From an uncultured Faecalicoccus sp. (lineage in GTDB: Bacteria; Bacillota_I; Bacilli_A; Erysipelotrichales; Erysipelotrichaceae), in the NCBI GenBank assembly GCA_902497095.1, contig CABVDD010000020.1:1-37708 (forward strand): a stretch of DNA of 37,708 bases. The letters are read 5' to 3'. The position numbers were made by a program, and so were the translations under genes. The notes under the pieces are model-generated. The model searched no databases and was not told the DNA's origin. It saw only the letters and a program-made list of their open reading frames with translations. Of the stretch, positions 23,138-31,234 are shown one piece after another (the first letter of the stretch is position 1; every line of letters starts with the position of its first letter).

Positions 23138-23917
23138 ATGGAAAATGTAATTTTAGAAAAACAAGGACATGTATCAATTATTACAATTAATCGCGAAAAA
23201 GCATTAAATGCATTAAGTACTGCCGTATTACAAGATTTAGAAGAAGCTGTTAAGACAGTAGAAGCTGATAAAGACACTTATTGTGCCGTTATTACAGGAG
23301 CTGGTTCTAAAAGCTTTGTAGCCGGTGCTGATATTGCCGAAATGAAAGATAAAACTGTAGAAGAAGCTGCAGAATACGGAGCTTATGGAAATAAAATCTT
23401 CCGTATGATCGAAACTATGCATTGCCCAGTTATTGCGGCAGTTAATGGATTTGCTCTTGGTGGAGGCTGTGAGCTGGCTATGAGTTGTGATATTCGTATT
23501 GCCAGTGACAATGCAGTATTTGGACAGCCAGAAGTTGGCTTGGGTATCACACCAGGTTTTGGTGGAACACAACGTTTGGCTCGTCTTGTACCAACTGGAA
23601 TTGCCAAAGAAATGATTTATACAGCTCGTAATATCAAAGCAGATAAAGCTTTATCTATCGGCTTAGTAAATAATGTAGTACCAGCAGAAGAATTAATGCC
23701 AACCGTATTAAAAATGGCTAATGGTATTGCCAAAAATGCTCCAATTGCAGTGGCCAATGCCAAAAAAGCTATCAATGAAGGTTTACAGACAGATATCGAT
23801 AGTGCTGTTGAAATTGAAGTTAAAGAATTTTCTAGTTGTTTCGCAACAGAAGATCAAACTTATGGCATGGAATGCTTTGTAAACAAAGTAAAAGAAAAAG
23901 AATTTAAAAATAAATAG
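23138..23917 (+). CDS. crt: 3-hydroxybutyryl-CoA dehydratase (crotonase)
   Basis: A 259-aa enoyl-CoA hydratase/isomerase-family enzyme turning 3-hydroxybutyryl-CoA into crotonyl-CoA. The oxyanion-hole segment is FVAGADIAEM (60-69). The catalytic glutamates are E112 (GGGCELAMSCDIR) and E132 (FGQPEVGLGITPGFGG). The length matches clostridial Crt. AGAAAGGATATCATC precedes the ATG. It is separated from hbd by a strong terminator and followed by the CoA transferase 15 nt later. Confidence 0.94.
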   Translation: MENVILEKQGHVSIITINREKALNALSTAVLQDLEEAVKTVEADKDTYCAVITGAGSKSFVAGADIAEMKDKTVEEAAEYGAYGNKIFRMIETMHCPVIAAVNGFALGGGCELAMSCDIRIASDNAVFGQPEVGLGITPGFGGTQRLARLVPTGIAKEMIYTARNIKADKALSIGLVNNVVPAEELMPTVLKMANGIAKNAPIAVANAKKAINEGLQTDIDSAVEIEVKEFSSCFATEDQTYGMECFVNKVKEKEFKNK

Positions 23918-23932
23918 AAGGAGGTAGTTTCA

Positions 23933-25486
23933 ATGGCTAAAATTTTATCAGCCGAAGAAGCCGTTTCTTTGATCAAAGACGGTGATACAGTTGGTATTAG
24001 TGGATTCATTGGAATGGGACATCCGCAAGAACTCAGTATTGCGGTTGAAGAGAGTTTTTTAAAAACTGGACATCCACGTGATTTAACGGTTATGTTTTCT
24101 GCCGGTATGGGTGATGGAACAGATCGTTTAGGTGCTAACCACTTAGGTCATGAAGGATTGTTGAAACGAATCGTTGCTGGTCATTGGGGATTGATTCCTA
24201 CTTTTCAAAAATTAGTCTTTGAAAATAAAGTAGAAGGTTATAACTTACCTTTAGGTACGATCTCTTTATTATTCCGTGAGATCGCAGGTCATCGTCCGGG
24301 CGTTATTACTAAAATTGGTTTAAAAACATTCATTGACCCTCGTTTAGAAGGTGCTAAGATGAATGAAAAAACACGCCAGGCAGAAGACTTAGTTGAACTC
24401 ATTGAAATGGATGGAGAAGAATGGCTTCGTTACAAGTCATTCCCAGTTAATGTCGCATTGCTTCGTGGTACTTATGCCGATGAAGATGGAAATGTTGTTA
24501 TGACACAAGAAGCTGGTACTTTGGATTCATTATCCATTGCACAAGCTGTTAAAAACTCTGGTGGAACTGTTATTGTTCAAGTTAAAGACATTGTACAAAA
24601 CGGAACTTTGCCAGCTCGTGAAGTAAAAATTCCTGGAATTTATGTAGATGCTTTGGTTATTGGAAAACCTGAGAATCATTGGCAGACATTCTCTCAGGAA
24701 TATAATCCTTCTTATTCTGGAGAAGTACGTGTCCCAGTCGATTCTATTGAACCAATGCCATTAAATGCACGTAAAGTCGTTTGTCGAAGGGCTGCTATGG
24801 AATTAGATCCAAAAGCAATTATCAACTTAGGTATCGGTATGCCAGAAGGAATTGCCAATGTTGCCAATGAAGAAGGACTTCCTGGTTTAAAATTGACTGT
24901 TGAAACCGGAGGAATTGGTGGTGTTCCTATGAGTGGTACTGCATTTGGTGCATGTACGAACCCAGATGCAATGATCGATCAACCATATCAGTTTGATTTC
25001 TATGATGGTGGTGGATTGGATCAAGCATTCTTAGGTCTTGCCGAATGTGATCGTCATGGTAATATCAATGTTTCCCGATTTGGACCAAAAATTGCTGGTT
25101 GTGGTGGCTTTATCAATATTACACAAACTGCTCCAGTAGTTGTATATTGTGGTACATTTACCGCAAAAGGTTTAAAAGAAAATATTGGTGATGGTAAATT
25201 AGAAATCGTTCAAGAAGGACAAATCAAGAAATTCAAAAACGAAGTAGAACAAATCACTTTCGCAGCTGAATATGCAGCTCAGACAGGGCAAAAAGTCATG
25301 TATATTACAGAACGTGCTGTTTTTGAATTATTAGATGGTGTATTAACATTAACAGAAATCGCACCTGGTATTGATTTGGAAAAAGATGTTTTGGCACAGA
25401 TGGAATTTAAGCCGGCTATTGCCAAAGATTTAAAATTGATGGATGCCCGTTTATTCAAAGATGAGAAAATGGGATTGTTAAAATAA
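23933..25486 (+). CDS. Acyl-CoA:acetate/propionate CoA-transferase (Pct/YdiF type)
   Basis: A 517-aa fused alpha-beta family I CoA transferase. The protein closely resembles Clostridium propionicum propionate CoA-transferase: HEGLLKRIVAGHWGLIPTFQ, FIDPRLEGAKMN and GLAECDRHGNINVSRFGP are family blocks. The catalytic glutamate E324 lies in VETGGIGGVP and has the same number as in that enzyme as I recall it. It exchanges CoA between acyl-CoAs and acetate or other acids. At the end of a butyrate operon it most likely releases butyrate from butyryl-CoA while activating acetate. No butyrate kinase or shorter But-type transferase is in the window. AGGAGG precedes the ATG. Substrate preference is inferred from context. 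Confidence 0.9.
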   Translation: MAKILSAEEAVSLIKDGDTVGISGFIGMGHPQELSIAVEESFLKTGHPRDLTVMFSAGMGDGTDRLGANHLGHEGLLKRIVAGHWGLIPTFQKLVFENKVEGYNLPLGTISLLFREIAGHRPGVITKIGLKTFIDPRLEGAKMNEKTRQAEDLVELIEMDGEEWLRYKSFPVNVALLRGTYADEDGNVVMTQEAGTLDSLSIAQAVKNSGGTVIVQVKDIVQNGTLPAREVKIPGIYVDALVIGKPENHWQTFSQEYNPSYSGEVRVPVDSIEPMPLNARKVVCRRAAMELDPKAIINLGIGMPEGIANVANEEGLPGLKLTVETGGIGGVPMSGTAFGACTNPDAMIDQPYQFDFYDGGGLDQAFLGLAECDRHGNINVSRFGPKIAGCGGFINITQTAPVVVYCGTFTAKGLKENIGDGKLEIVQEGQIKKFKNEVEQITFAAEYAAQTGQKVMYITERAVFELLDGVLTLTEIAPGIDLEKDVLAQMEFKPAIAKDLKLMDARLFKDEKMGLLK

Positions 25487-25488
25487 AT

Positions 25489-25517
25489 AGAGTACTTATT
25501 CAAGTACTCTCTTTTTG
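25489..25517 (+). terminator. Terminator of the crt/CoA-transferase unit
   Basis: A perfect 9-bp stem AGAGTACTT / AAGTACTCT with an ATTC loop, followed by CTTTTT, 2 nt after the stop codon. Confidence 0.85.
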
Positions 25518-25529
25518 AAAGGAGAAGCT

Positions 25530-26567
25530 ATGTTATCATTCAGAAGTGATTATACAACAGGTTGTATACCTGAAATTTTAGATTTAATGAATCAAACAAA
25601 CAATGATTATCATATTGGATATGGCGAAGATGAAATCTGTGATCATGCCAAAGCATTGATTCAATCAAAAATGACAGATCATAATGTCGATGTTCATTTT
25701 ATTTCCGGTGGCACCCTGACCAATCAAACTGTAATTAAAGCTATGCTTCGTCCATTCGAAGCAGTTATCTCATGTGATACCGGTCATATCGCCACACATG
25801 AAACTGGTGCCATTGAAGCTACGGGGCATAAAGTTATAACTGTAAACAATGTAAATGGCAAAATTACTCCAGCATTGATACAGAAGTCTTTTGATGAACA
25901 TATGTTAACATACGAGCATTTAGTCTATCCAAGAATGGTATATCTATCGAATGCGACAGAGTTTGGTACGGTGTATACTAAAGAAGAATTAGAGGCTATA
26001 CATGTCAAATGCCAAGAACTAGGTTTATATCTCTATATGGATGGAGCAAGACTTGGCAGCGCCTTGATGTCGGGAGTGGATTATTCTTTGAATGATATTG
26101 CCAATTGGTGTGATGTATTCTATATTGGAGGCACTAAAAATGGCGCATTAATGGGAGAAGCGGTTATTATCGTCAACGATGACTTAAAACCATATTTTCG
26201 TTTTTGTATGAAACAAAATGGTGCTATGATGGCTAAGGGTTGGTTATTAGGTATTCAATTTGTTGGTTTATTTGAAAACGATGCTTTTTATAGCACTGCA
26301 AAACATGCTAACGAAATGGCAGCACAAATTCAAGATGCCTTGTTTGAACTAAAATATCCTTTTTTAATGAAAAGCGATACAAATCAAATTTTCCCAGTAG
26401 TGAGTGAGCAAGAATATCTATTTTTAAAAGAAAAAGTTGATTTTGAACTTTGGGAAAATAGAGAAGAAGATAAAGTGATTCGCTTTGTGACAAGTTGGAG
26501 CACAAAACAAGAACAGGTGAATGACTTGATTACCTTATTAAAACAGGCAAAAGAGTTATCTAAATAG
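25530..26567 (+). CDS. Threonine-aldolase-family PLP enzyme
   Basis: A 345-aa fold-type I PLP enzyme of the beta-eliminating lyase/low-specificity L-threonine aldolase group (glycine plus aldehyde from threonine or related beta-hydroxy amino acids). The N-terminus FRSDYTTGCIPEI corresponds to the family's F-x-S-D-x-x-x-G. The PLP-stacking H86 lies in DTGHIATHETGA and the PLP lysine is K203 in YIGGTKNGALMGE. A TTG 15 bases upstream sits in the terminator T-run; the ATG at 25530 with AAAGGAG is the better start. Terminators lie on both sides. Only 12 nt separate the upstream terminator from the ATG, so it may depend on read-through; no promoter was found. Confidence 0.85.
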   Translation: MLSFRSDYTTGCIPEILDLMNQTNNDYHIGYGEDEICDHAKALIQSKMTDHNVDVHFISGGTLTNQTVIKAMLRPFEAVISCDTGHIATHETGAIEATGHKVITVNNVNGKITPALIQKSFDEHMLTYEHLVYPRMVYLSNATEFGTVYTKEELEAIHVKCQELGLYLYMDGARLGSALMSGVDYSLNDIANWCDVFYIGGTKNGALMGEAVIIVNDDLKPYFRFCMKQNGAMMAKGWLLGIQFVGLFENDAFYSTAKHANEMAAQIQDALFELKYPFLMKSDTNQIFPVVSEQEYLFLKEKVDFELWENREEDKVIRFVTSWSTKQEQVNDLITLLKQAKELSK

Positions 26568-26574
26568 TAAAAGA

Positions 26575-26602
26575 GTGAAAGTTGGAAAAACTTTCACCTT
26601 TT
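26575..26602. terminator. Bidirectional terminator between threonine aldolase-like gene and yitT-like gene
   Basis: A perfect 9-bp stem GTGAAAGTT / AACTTTCAC with a 5-nt loop, then CTTTTTATT on the plus strand and CTTTTTT-like sequence less clearly on the minus strand. It lies between convergent genes. Confidence 0.75.
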
Positions 26603-26604
26603 TA

Positions 26605-27453
26605 TTATTGATATTGTTTCTTTGAAGAAAAACCTCGTCCTAAAACTTCGCTGACACGAGACACGATCATAAATGCATTAGGATCGATCTGATGGACAAG
26701 TCGTTCTATTTTAGGAAGTTCTCGATTAGAAACAACACTTAAAATGACGGATTGTTCTTTGTGTAAATAACCACCTTTTCCTTGTAAAAGGGTTATACCA
26801 CGATCAACATCTTTTAAGATCGCATTCGATATTTGTTCATAGTTTGGACTTATGATCTTAACTTCGGTTTTGGTTGTTCCCATTAAAAGTACTTTATCAA
26901 GTACAATAGATGTCAAAAGAATCAAAATAATTCCATATAATAATCGTTCTAATGGATTATAGAGTGTCTGTGCAGATAAAATAATAAAATCAAAAGCATA
27001 TAAACTAACAGATACAGGGATTTTAAAGAAGTGATGTAACACCAAAGGGGGAATATCCATGCCTCCTGTACTGGCTCCACTTCGAATGACTATGCCTAAG
27101 GCCAAACCGATTCCTAAACCGGCAAATATAGTATTTAAAAGTTCATTGTTTGTAATGACAACATTACCTAAAAGTTGATTAAAAAATTCCAGAGCTATTG
27201 GATACATCACTGTCGATATAATGGTTGTCATGGCAAATTTTTTACCTAAGATCAAAAATCCAGTTACTAACATCAATAGATTAAAAATCAGTACAAACAA
27301 AGAGACGGGAAGAGATAAATAATGATTTAAAAATAAGGCAATGCCAGTCGTTCCAGAACTCATCAAACTAGTAGGTAAGATAAATAATTTTACGACAAGG
27401 GCATATAAAAAGTTTCCTAAAATTACAGGAATTACAGATTGAACCATTTTCAT
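26605..27453 (-). CDS. YitT-family membrane protein (DUF161/DUF2179)
   Basis: A 282-aa protein with about five hydrophobic membrane segments in residues 1-190 (YitT_membrane domain, including SGTTGIALFLN and RSGASTGGMDIPPL). A soluble C-terminal DUF2179 domain (about 200-275, with RGITLLQGKGGYLHKEQSVI) follows. The family is widespread in Firmicutes; its transport substrate is unknown. GGAGG lies 7 nt before the ATG. The key oddity is upstream: an intrinsic terminator ends directly at this ribosome binding site, so expression must pass through it. Confidence 0.9.
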   Translation of the reverse strand: MKMVQSVIPVILGNFLYALVVKLFILPTSLMSSGTTGIALFLNHYLSLPVSLFVLIFNLLMLVTGFLILGKKFAMTTIISTVMYPIALEFFNQLLGNVVITNNELLNTIFAGLGIGLALGIVIRSGASTGGMDIPPLVLHHFFKIPVSVSLYAFDFIILSAQTLYNPLERLLYGIILILLTSIVLDKVLLMGTTKTEVKIISPNYEQISNAILKDVDRGITLLQGKGGYLHKEQSVILSVVSNRELPKIERLVHQIDPNAFMIVSRVSEVLGRGFSSKKQYQ

Positions 27454-27465
27454 TAAAAAACCTCC

Positions 27466-27524
27466 AAAAAAACACGCTTGCAGGAAGTATTTTCCCTAAC
27501 AAGCGTGGATCAAGGCGTTTGCCT
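27466..27524 (-). ncRNA. Leader RNA with terminator hairpin in front of the YitT gene (attenuator or unknown riboswitch)
   Basis: In minus-strand RNA order there is a small hairpin AGGC-AAAC-GCCU (27524-27513), then CACGCTTG (27507-27500) ... CAAGCGTG (27480-27473), an 8-bp stem over a 19-nt loop that itself can pair AGGGA/TTCCT. A T7 run (27472-27466) follows, with GGAGG immediately after. ACGCCTTG (27518-27511) resembles CACGCTTG and could compete for CAAGCGTG. I do not recognise it as a known riboswitch. It could also act as the terminator of the upstream cassette. Confidence 0.55.
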
Positions 27525-27535
27525 AATACATTCAT

Positions 27536-27541
27536 ATTATA
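27536..27541 (-). promoter_or_regulatory. Consensus -10 box for the YitT leader
   Basis: TATAAT on the minus strand (27541-27536) would start a transcript near 27529, just before the leader hairpins. The -35 region (TTTTCT at 17-bp spacing) is weak, so the promoter is tentative. Confidence 0.4.
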
Positions 27542-27571
27542 TAAGATGTTTAAAAAAAAGAAAAGTAAAAA

Positions 27572-28669
27572 CTAAGACTTTAAGATCTTTAAATTATTAA
27601 GATAGGTCCATCCTAAAATTCCATCTTTTTTGATTTGTGCTTTATCACGATATTGTCGTACAATCTTGACAACATCTCCTTTTTTTAGAGGTATTTGATA
27701 ATTTGTATAATCTGAAGCAAACCATTTACCATGTCGTTGTTCAATAAATTCATTATCTACCCAGAAAGCTCTTTTTAAATAAAAACAGTAAATATAAGAT
27801 TGATACTTGTCTCTTTTTAAAATTTCAATTTCACCGCGATTCCATGTGACAAACAAGGGAATCTGTTGTTGGTAATCTACACTTTGTATACAGATTGCTT
27901 TGGTAAGATCATCATAACGTTTTACATATACATGATTTTGATCAAAAATCAATGCATTGAGCTGACCGCCTTTTTTGACAATATTTCCTCCATCGATGCT
28001 ATAAATGTTCTTTTTTGGATCATAGATAGGATCAAAGCTTGCGATATGTCTTTGATACTCTGTCACAGGCATATGACCACAAATCACTTTTTTATCAAAA
28101 CTCTGTTTTGTTTCAAAAAACAAGGGCATTGTCATGGGAATTTTAAAATCATCGCCATAATTATCATTTGATTGAATGCCGGCATGAGTAATGATCATAT
28201 CTGGCGTTTCTATAATATGAGGCAAATCATTTATAAAAGCCATTTCATTATAGAAAGTTTTTCTTAATGCAAAACAATATTGTTCCATATCTGTATCTTT
28301 GTTAAAGACAATACCAATCGACTGCGCCATTTCATGGAGCACAGAATTCTTTCTTGTTAATAATATCTGTTTTAAAAAATCAAGTCGATAGGATAAAAAA
28401 GCATTTTTTACAGTAAAGTCACAATTTCCCATTAATGCGTATACTGAATACTTTTGACAAAGTTTCATGATATAGTGTAGTGTCGCAAGATTTTCTGTCC
28501 CTTTTTCTAACAGATCGCCTGCTAAGATCAATCGATCTATAGATGGCTTATAATTACATTCAACTAATAATTGTTTAAGTGCATGAAGATTACCATGAAT
28601 ATCACTTATCACAATAGTTCTGCCTTGTTTAAGGCAGGGAAGTTTTAAGATCACTGGTTTACGATTCAT
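27572..28669 (-). CDS. PPP-family metallophosphoesterase with C-terminal SH3-like domain
   Basis: A 365-aa protein. Residues about 17-250 form a calcineurin-like phosphoesterase: SDIHGN (D23, H25), GDLLEKG (D52), GNCD (N82), ITHAGIQ, ICGHMP and IDGG. Such enzymes dephosphorylate phosphoproteins or hydrolyse dinucleoside polyphosphates. The usual GNHE box reads GNCD here. Residues about 310-362 (LKKGDVVKIVRQYRDKAQIK, then GILGWTYLNNL) look like a bacterial SH3 domain, which often binds peptides or cell-wall material. It begins 2 nt after the esterase gene and is the last gene of the NUDIX cassette. The substrate is unknown. Confidence 0.8.
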   Translation of the reverse strand: MNRKPVILKLPCLKQGRTIVISDIHGNLHALKQLLVECNYKPSIDRLILAGDLLEKGTENLATLHYIMKLCQKYSVYALMGNCDFTVKNAFLSYRLDFLKQILLTRKNSVLHEMAQSIGIVFNKDTDMEQYCFALRKTFYNEMAFINDLPHIIETPDMIITHAGIQSNDNYGDDFKIPMTMPLFFETKQSFDKKVICGHMPVTEYQRHIASFDPIYDPKKNIYSIDGGNIVKKGGQLNALIFDQNHVYVKRYDDLTKAICIQSVDYQQQIPLFVTWNRGEIEILKRDKYQSYIYCFYLKRAFWVDNEFIEQRHGKWFASDYTNYQIPLKKGDVVKIVRQYRDKAQIKKDGILGWTYLNNLKILKS

Positions 28670-28671
28670 AA

Positions 28672-29436
28672 TTATTCATAATAAAACAAGAAATCTAGGA
28701 ACAAAGGAGCTTCTTCTTCCCAGGAGCTTTCAGTGTGTTCGCCTTCTGGTTTTACATTATAGAAGACTTTTGCGCCATGCTCATTTAAACGATTTCCAAT
28801 TTCTGTACAAATTTTTGTTTCTTGAACAAAAGTATGTTTTCCATTTCCTTCCATAGCTCCCCAAGAAATATAAAAATAAGATGGCTCATAAAATATGCTT
28901 TGATCAGCTTCCATCAAAAAATAGTCAGCGGTAGGAATCAGATAAGGTGAAATCACAAGAGCACGAGAATATATATCACGATAACGCATACCAGCAAATA
29001 ACGCCATCTCACCGCCACAACTGGAACCGGCAATCCATGTCGTTTCTCTTTGTGGAAGAGTTGGAAAGTGTTCATCAATGTATGGCTTTAATTCGCGAAC
29101 GAAAAAATCCATTGTTTTTTCACCACATCCCATCTCTTGAACTTGAAGATCGGCATCGGCAAAAGGATAGGGACTATATTCATTTAAGCGATCATTGCCA
29201 TGGTGCGAGCATTCCTGACCCACTACGATCATGTCTTTTTTTCCTTCTATGATATGGTATGCCAGATTCCATGATTTTCCATATGTCGCATCTTCGTCAT
29301 GAAAAAGGTTATGACCATCAAACATGTATAAAACAGGATATCGTTTTTGGGAGTATAAATAATCATCAGGCAAATACATGTGAATACGTCTTTTTTGATG
29401 CAGTAAAGACATGTAAAGTTCAAACTTTAAAATCAC
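28672..29436 (-). CDS. Alpha/beta-hydrolase esterase (esterase D/enterochelin esterase-like)
   Basis: A 254-aa serine esterase. The nucleophile elbow is G-S-S-C-G-G with S139 (WIAGSSCGGEMALFAG). The likely catalytic histidine is in EGEHTESSWEEE and an early segment YPVLYMFDGHNLFHDE is typical of the putative esterase family (COG2382/COG2819). There is no signal peptide. The start is GTG at 29436, forming a GTGA overlap with the ATP-grasp stop and preceded by AAAGGATAG; an internal ATG 24 bases later lacks a ribosome binding site. The coupling to the ATP-grasp ligase suggests they act on the same compound, one forming and one breaking a bond. That is inference. Confidence 0.82.
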   Translation of the reverse strand: MILKFELYMSLLHQKRRIHMYLPDDYLYSQKRYPVLYMFDGHNLFHDEDATYGKSWNLAYHIIEGKKDMIVVGQECSHHGNDRLNEYSPYPFADADLQVQEMGCGEKTMDFFVRELKPYIDEHFPTLPQRETTWIAGSSCGGEMALFAGMRYRDIYSRALVISPYLIPTADYFLMEADQSIFYEPSYFYISWGAMEGNGKHTFVQETKICTEIGNRLNEHGAKVFYNVKPEGEHTESSWEEEAPLFLDFLFYYE

Positions 29437-30641
29437 TTGTGACTATCCTTTCTTGAAGATTCTTCAAACGCCAAAGCAAAGAAGGAATCTCTTTCTTTTA
29501 CAGTGCTAAAACGACAGGCTAATGTGACATCACCCATGGTAGCTGCATAGGCTTCCGGAAGATAAGTGGTGGCAATCCATTTATCTTTAAACATCTTTTC
29601 AATTTCTTCAACACGATATTTATAGGCGATGGAATTTCTTCGACCCGCAAAACCGGCCGATTCTCTGGCAATATGAGTATAATCGCCTTGTTGTGTCAAA
29701 AGTACCTGTGCCCAAATATCATAGACATCCAAAGAACCAGCATAGTTCATCAGATCCGGTGCAAAACCTCCCGGAGGTCTGAAATTAACTTCTAAACCAA
29801 TAACAGTTCCTTTTTTACCTAATCCTTCTTTATCTTTTGTCAAACGGAAAAACTCACAATGGAAAAAGCGATTTTTAAGAGCAAAGGCGTGAATCGTTCT
29901 TTGGGCAATGCTGCGATATTCATCACTGATAGTAAAGGCAGTATAGGCACCGATGGATTGTTGATATTGAACACTATCCATACAATTGCCTACGTACTCT
30001 AAAGAGTTAAGATAACGAATGGTTCCTTCTTGATCGCATATGCCATCTAATGTAAATACGTCTCCTTCAATATATTCCTCCAAAATCATTTTTTGGCCTT
30101 TTGTCAAATCCAGATATTTAATGAGATCTTCATCATTTTTGATGGTATATGTAAAAGAAGCTCCCACTCCATGATCTGGTTTTAATACTAAAGGATAGCC
30201 TATTTTATGTGCAAAGGATAAAGCGTTTTCTTTTGTATCAACAAGATAATAGCGGGCCGTAGGAATGTTTGCTTTTTCATAGTACTTTTTCATAGCGGCT
30301 TTACTTTGGTATTCTTGAATGGTTTTAAAGCTGAAACCGGTTGTTACATTGAAATCATCACGTAATCTGGCATCTAAATCAAGCCAGGCTTCATTATTGG
30401 ATTCGATCCAGTCAATCTTTCCATATTTAAAGGTAAAATAACCGACCGCTCTTAGCATTTCATCATAATTGTTGAAGTTGGAAACAACATAACATTCATC
30501 AACATTTTCTTTTAATGCCGGTAATAAGTTATCATAAGGGGTATCTACTATAGCTAAAACAGTAGCTCCATATTTTTTTAGTCCTCGACAAAACATCCAA
30601 TAATTCTCAGGGTAGTTTGGTGAGATCATTATAAAGTTCAT
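29433..30641 (-). CDS. ATP-grasp family ligase of unknown substrate
   Basis: A 402-aa ATP-grasp enzyme, a family joining a carboxylate to an amine or thiol through an acyl phosphate. An N-terminal Rossmann-like pre-ATP-grasp region (about 1-100, MISPNYPENYWMFCRGLKKYG) leads into the ATP-binding domain. There are SKAAMKKYYEKANIPTARYY near residue 113, the ATP lysine in YPLVLKPDHGVGA, EEYIEGDVFTLDG, and the metal-binding stretch VIGLEVNFRPPGG near residue 295. A carboxylate-amine ligase is likely; the product is unknown. It overlaps NUDIX upstream (ATGA) and the esterase downstream (GTGA), so three proteins are translationally coupled. AAAGGAG precedes the ATG. Confidence 0.82.
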   Translation of the reverse strand: MNFIMISPNYPENYWMFCRGLKKYGATVLAIVDTPYDNLLPALKENVDECYVVSNFNNYDEMLRAVGYFTFKYGKIDWIESNNEAWLDLDARLRDDFNVTTGFSFKTIQEYQSKAAMKKYYEKANIPTARYYLVDTKENALSFAHKIGYPLVLKPDHGVGASFTYTIKNDEDLIKYLDLTKGQKMILEEYIEGDVFTLDGICDQEGTIRYLNSLEYVGNCMDSVQYQQSIGAYTAFTISDEYRSIAQRTIHAFALKNRFFHCEFFRLTKDKEGLGKKGTVIGLEVNFRPPGGFAPDLMNYAGSLDVYDIWAQVLLTQQGDYTHIARESAGFAGRRNSIAYKYRVEEIEKMFKDKWIATTYLPEAYAATMGDVTLACRFSTVKERDSFFALAFEESSRKDSHK

Positions 30642-31159
30642 GATTTATAACTCCTTTCTAATAACGCATATTGAATCGCGATAATAGTCTTGGCATCAAT
30701 GATTTCATTATTCTTGATCATTTTATATGCCTGATCTAGATCGATCCACACTTTTGTAATATCTTCATCTTCATCCATAGCTAATTTATGTTGAGCAGGA
30801 TAGGGTTGATCGGCCTGGTAAAGCCAAATTACTTCATCGCAAAATCCAGGAGTGGATACAAAAGAAACAATCGGTTTTAATGATTTGCATTCATATCCTG
30901 CTTCTTCGTTTAATTCTCGAAGCCCTGCCTGCATGGGATCTTCTCCATATTCCAATTTACCAGCAGGGATTTCCAATGTTTCTTTATCAATGGCATGGCG
31001 CATTTGTTTGACAAGTAAAACTTTGTGGTCTTGGATTAATAATATGCCAACACCTCCTGGATGACGAATGACATCACGCTTGTATTTCTTATTATGGATC
31101 GTCACGTCTTTTTCTTCTAAAGTAAAAATTTTTCCTTTAAAAATCGTTTTATTTTCCAT
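30638..31159 (-). CDS. NUDIX hydrolase, ADP-ribose pyrophosphatase type
   Basis: A 173-aa NUDIX enzyme that cleaves nucleoside diphosphate derivatives, most likely ADP-ribose to AMP and ribose 5-phosphate. The Nudix box GKLEYGEDPMQAGLRELNEE followed by AGYE spans residues 67-90. VLLVKQMRHAIDKETLEIPAG and FVSTPGF(C)DE are typical of the ADP-ribose pyrophosphatase group. It is the first gene of the cassette with ATP-grasp, esterase and phosphatase. Its promoter lies within the amidase gene's terminator. Confidence 0.9.
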   Translation of the reverse strand: MENKTIFKGKIFTLEEKDVTIHNKKYKRDVIRHPGGVGILLIQDHKVLLVKQMRHAIDKETLEIPAGKLEYGEDPMQAGLRELNEEAGYECKSLKPIVSFVSTPGFCDEVIWLYQADQPYPAQHKLAMDEDEDITKVWIDLDQAYKMIKNNEIIDAKTIIAIQYALLERSYKS

Positions 31160-31186
31160 ATATTTTCATCTTCTTTCATATTTTTC

Positions 31187-31215
31187 ATTATAACAAAAAA
31201 ACCAGTCTTTCTCAA
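31187..31215 (-). promoter_or_regulatory. Promoter of the NUDIX cassette, embedded in a terminator
   Basis: On the minus strand TTGAGA (31215-31210), exactly 17 bp, then a perfect TATAAT (31192-31187). The -35 lies in the hairpin loop region of the upstream amidase gene's terminator, and the T-run forms part of the spacer. Confidence 0.75.
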
Positions 31216-31227
31216 AGAAACACTGGT
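31194..31227 (-). terminator. Terminator of the amidase-like gene
   Basis: ACCAGT and ACTGGT, extended inward by TTTCT/AGAAA across single G bulges, form the stem, followed by T7 on the minus strand. It lies 7 nt past the amidase stop codon. Confidence 0.8.
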
Positions 31228-31234
31228 AAAATCA

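Noticed and set aside
27454..27541. Known riboswitch classes (fluoride, preQ1, guanidine) for the YitT leader
   Set aside because: None of their conserved cores could be matched by eye; only the terminator and small hairpins are supported.
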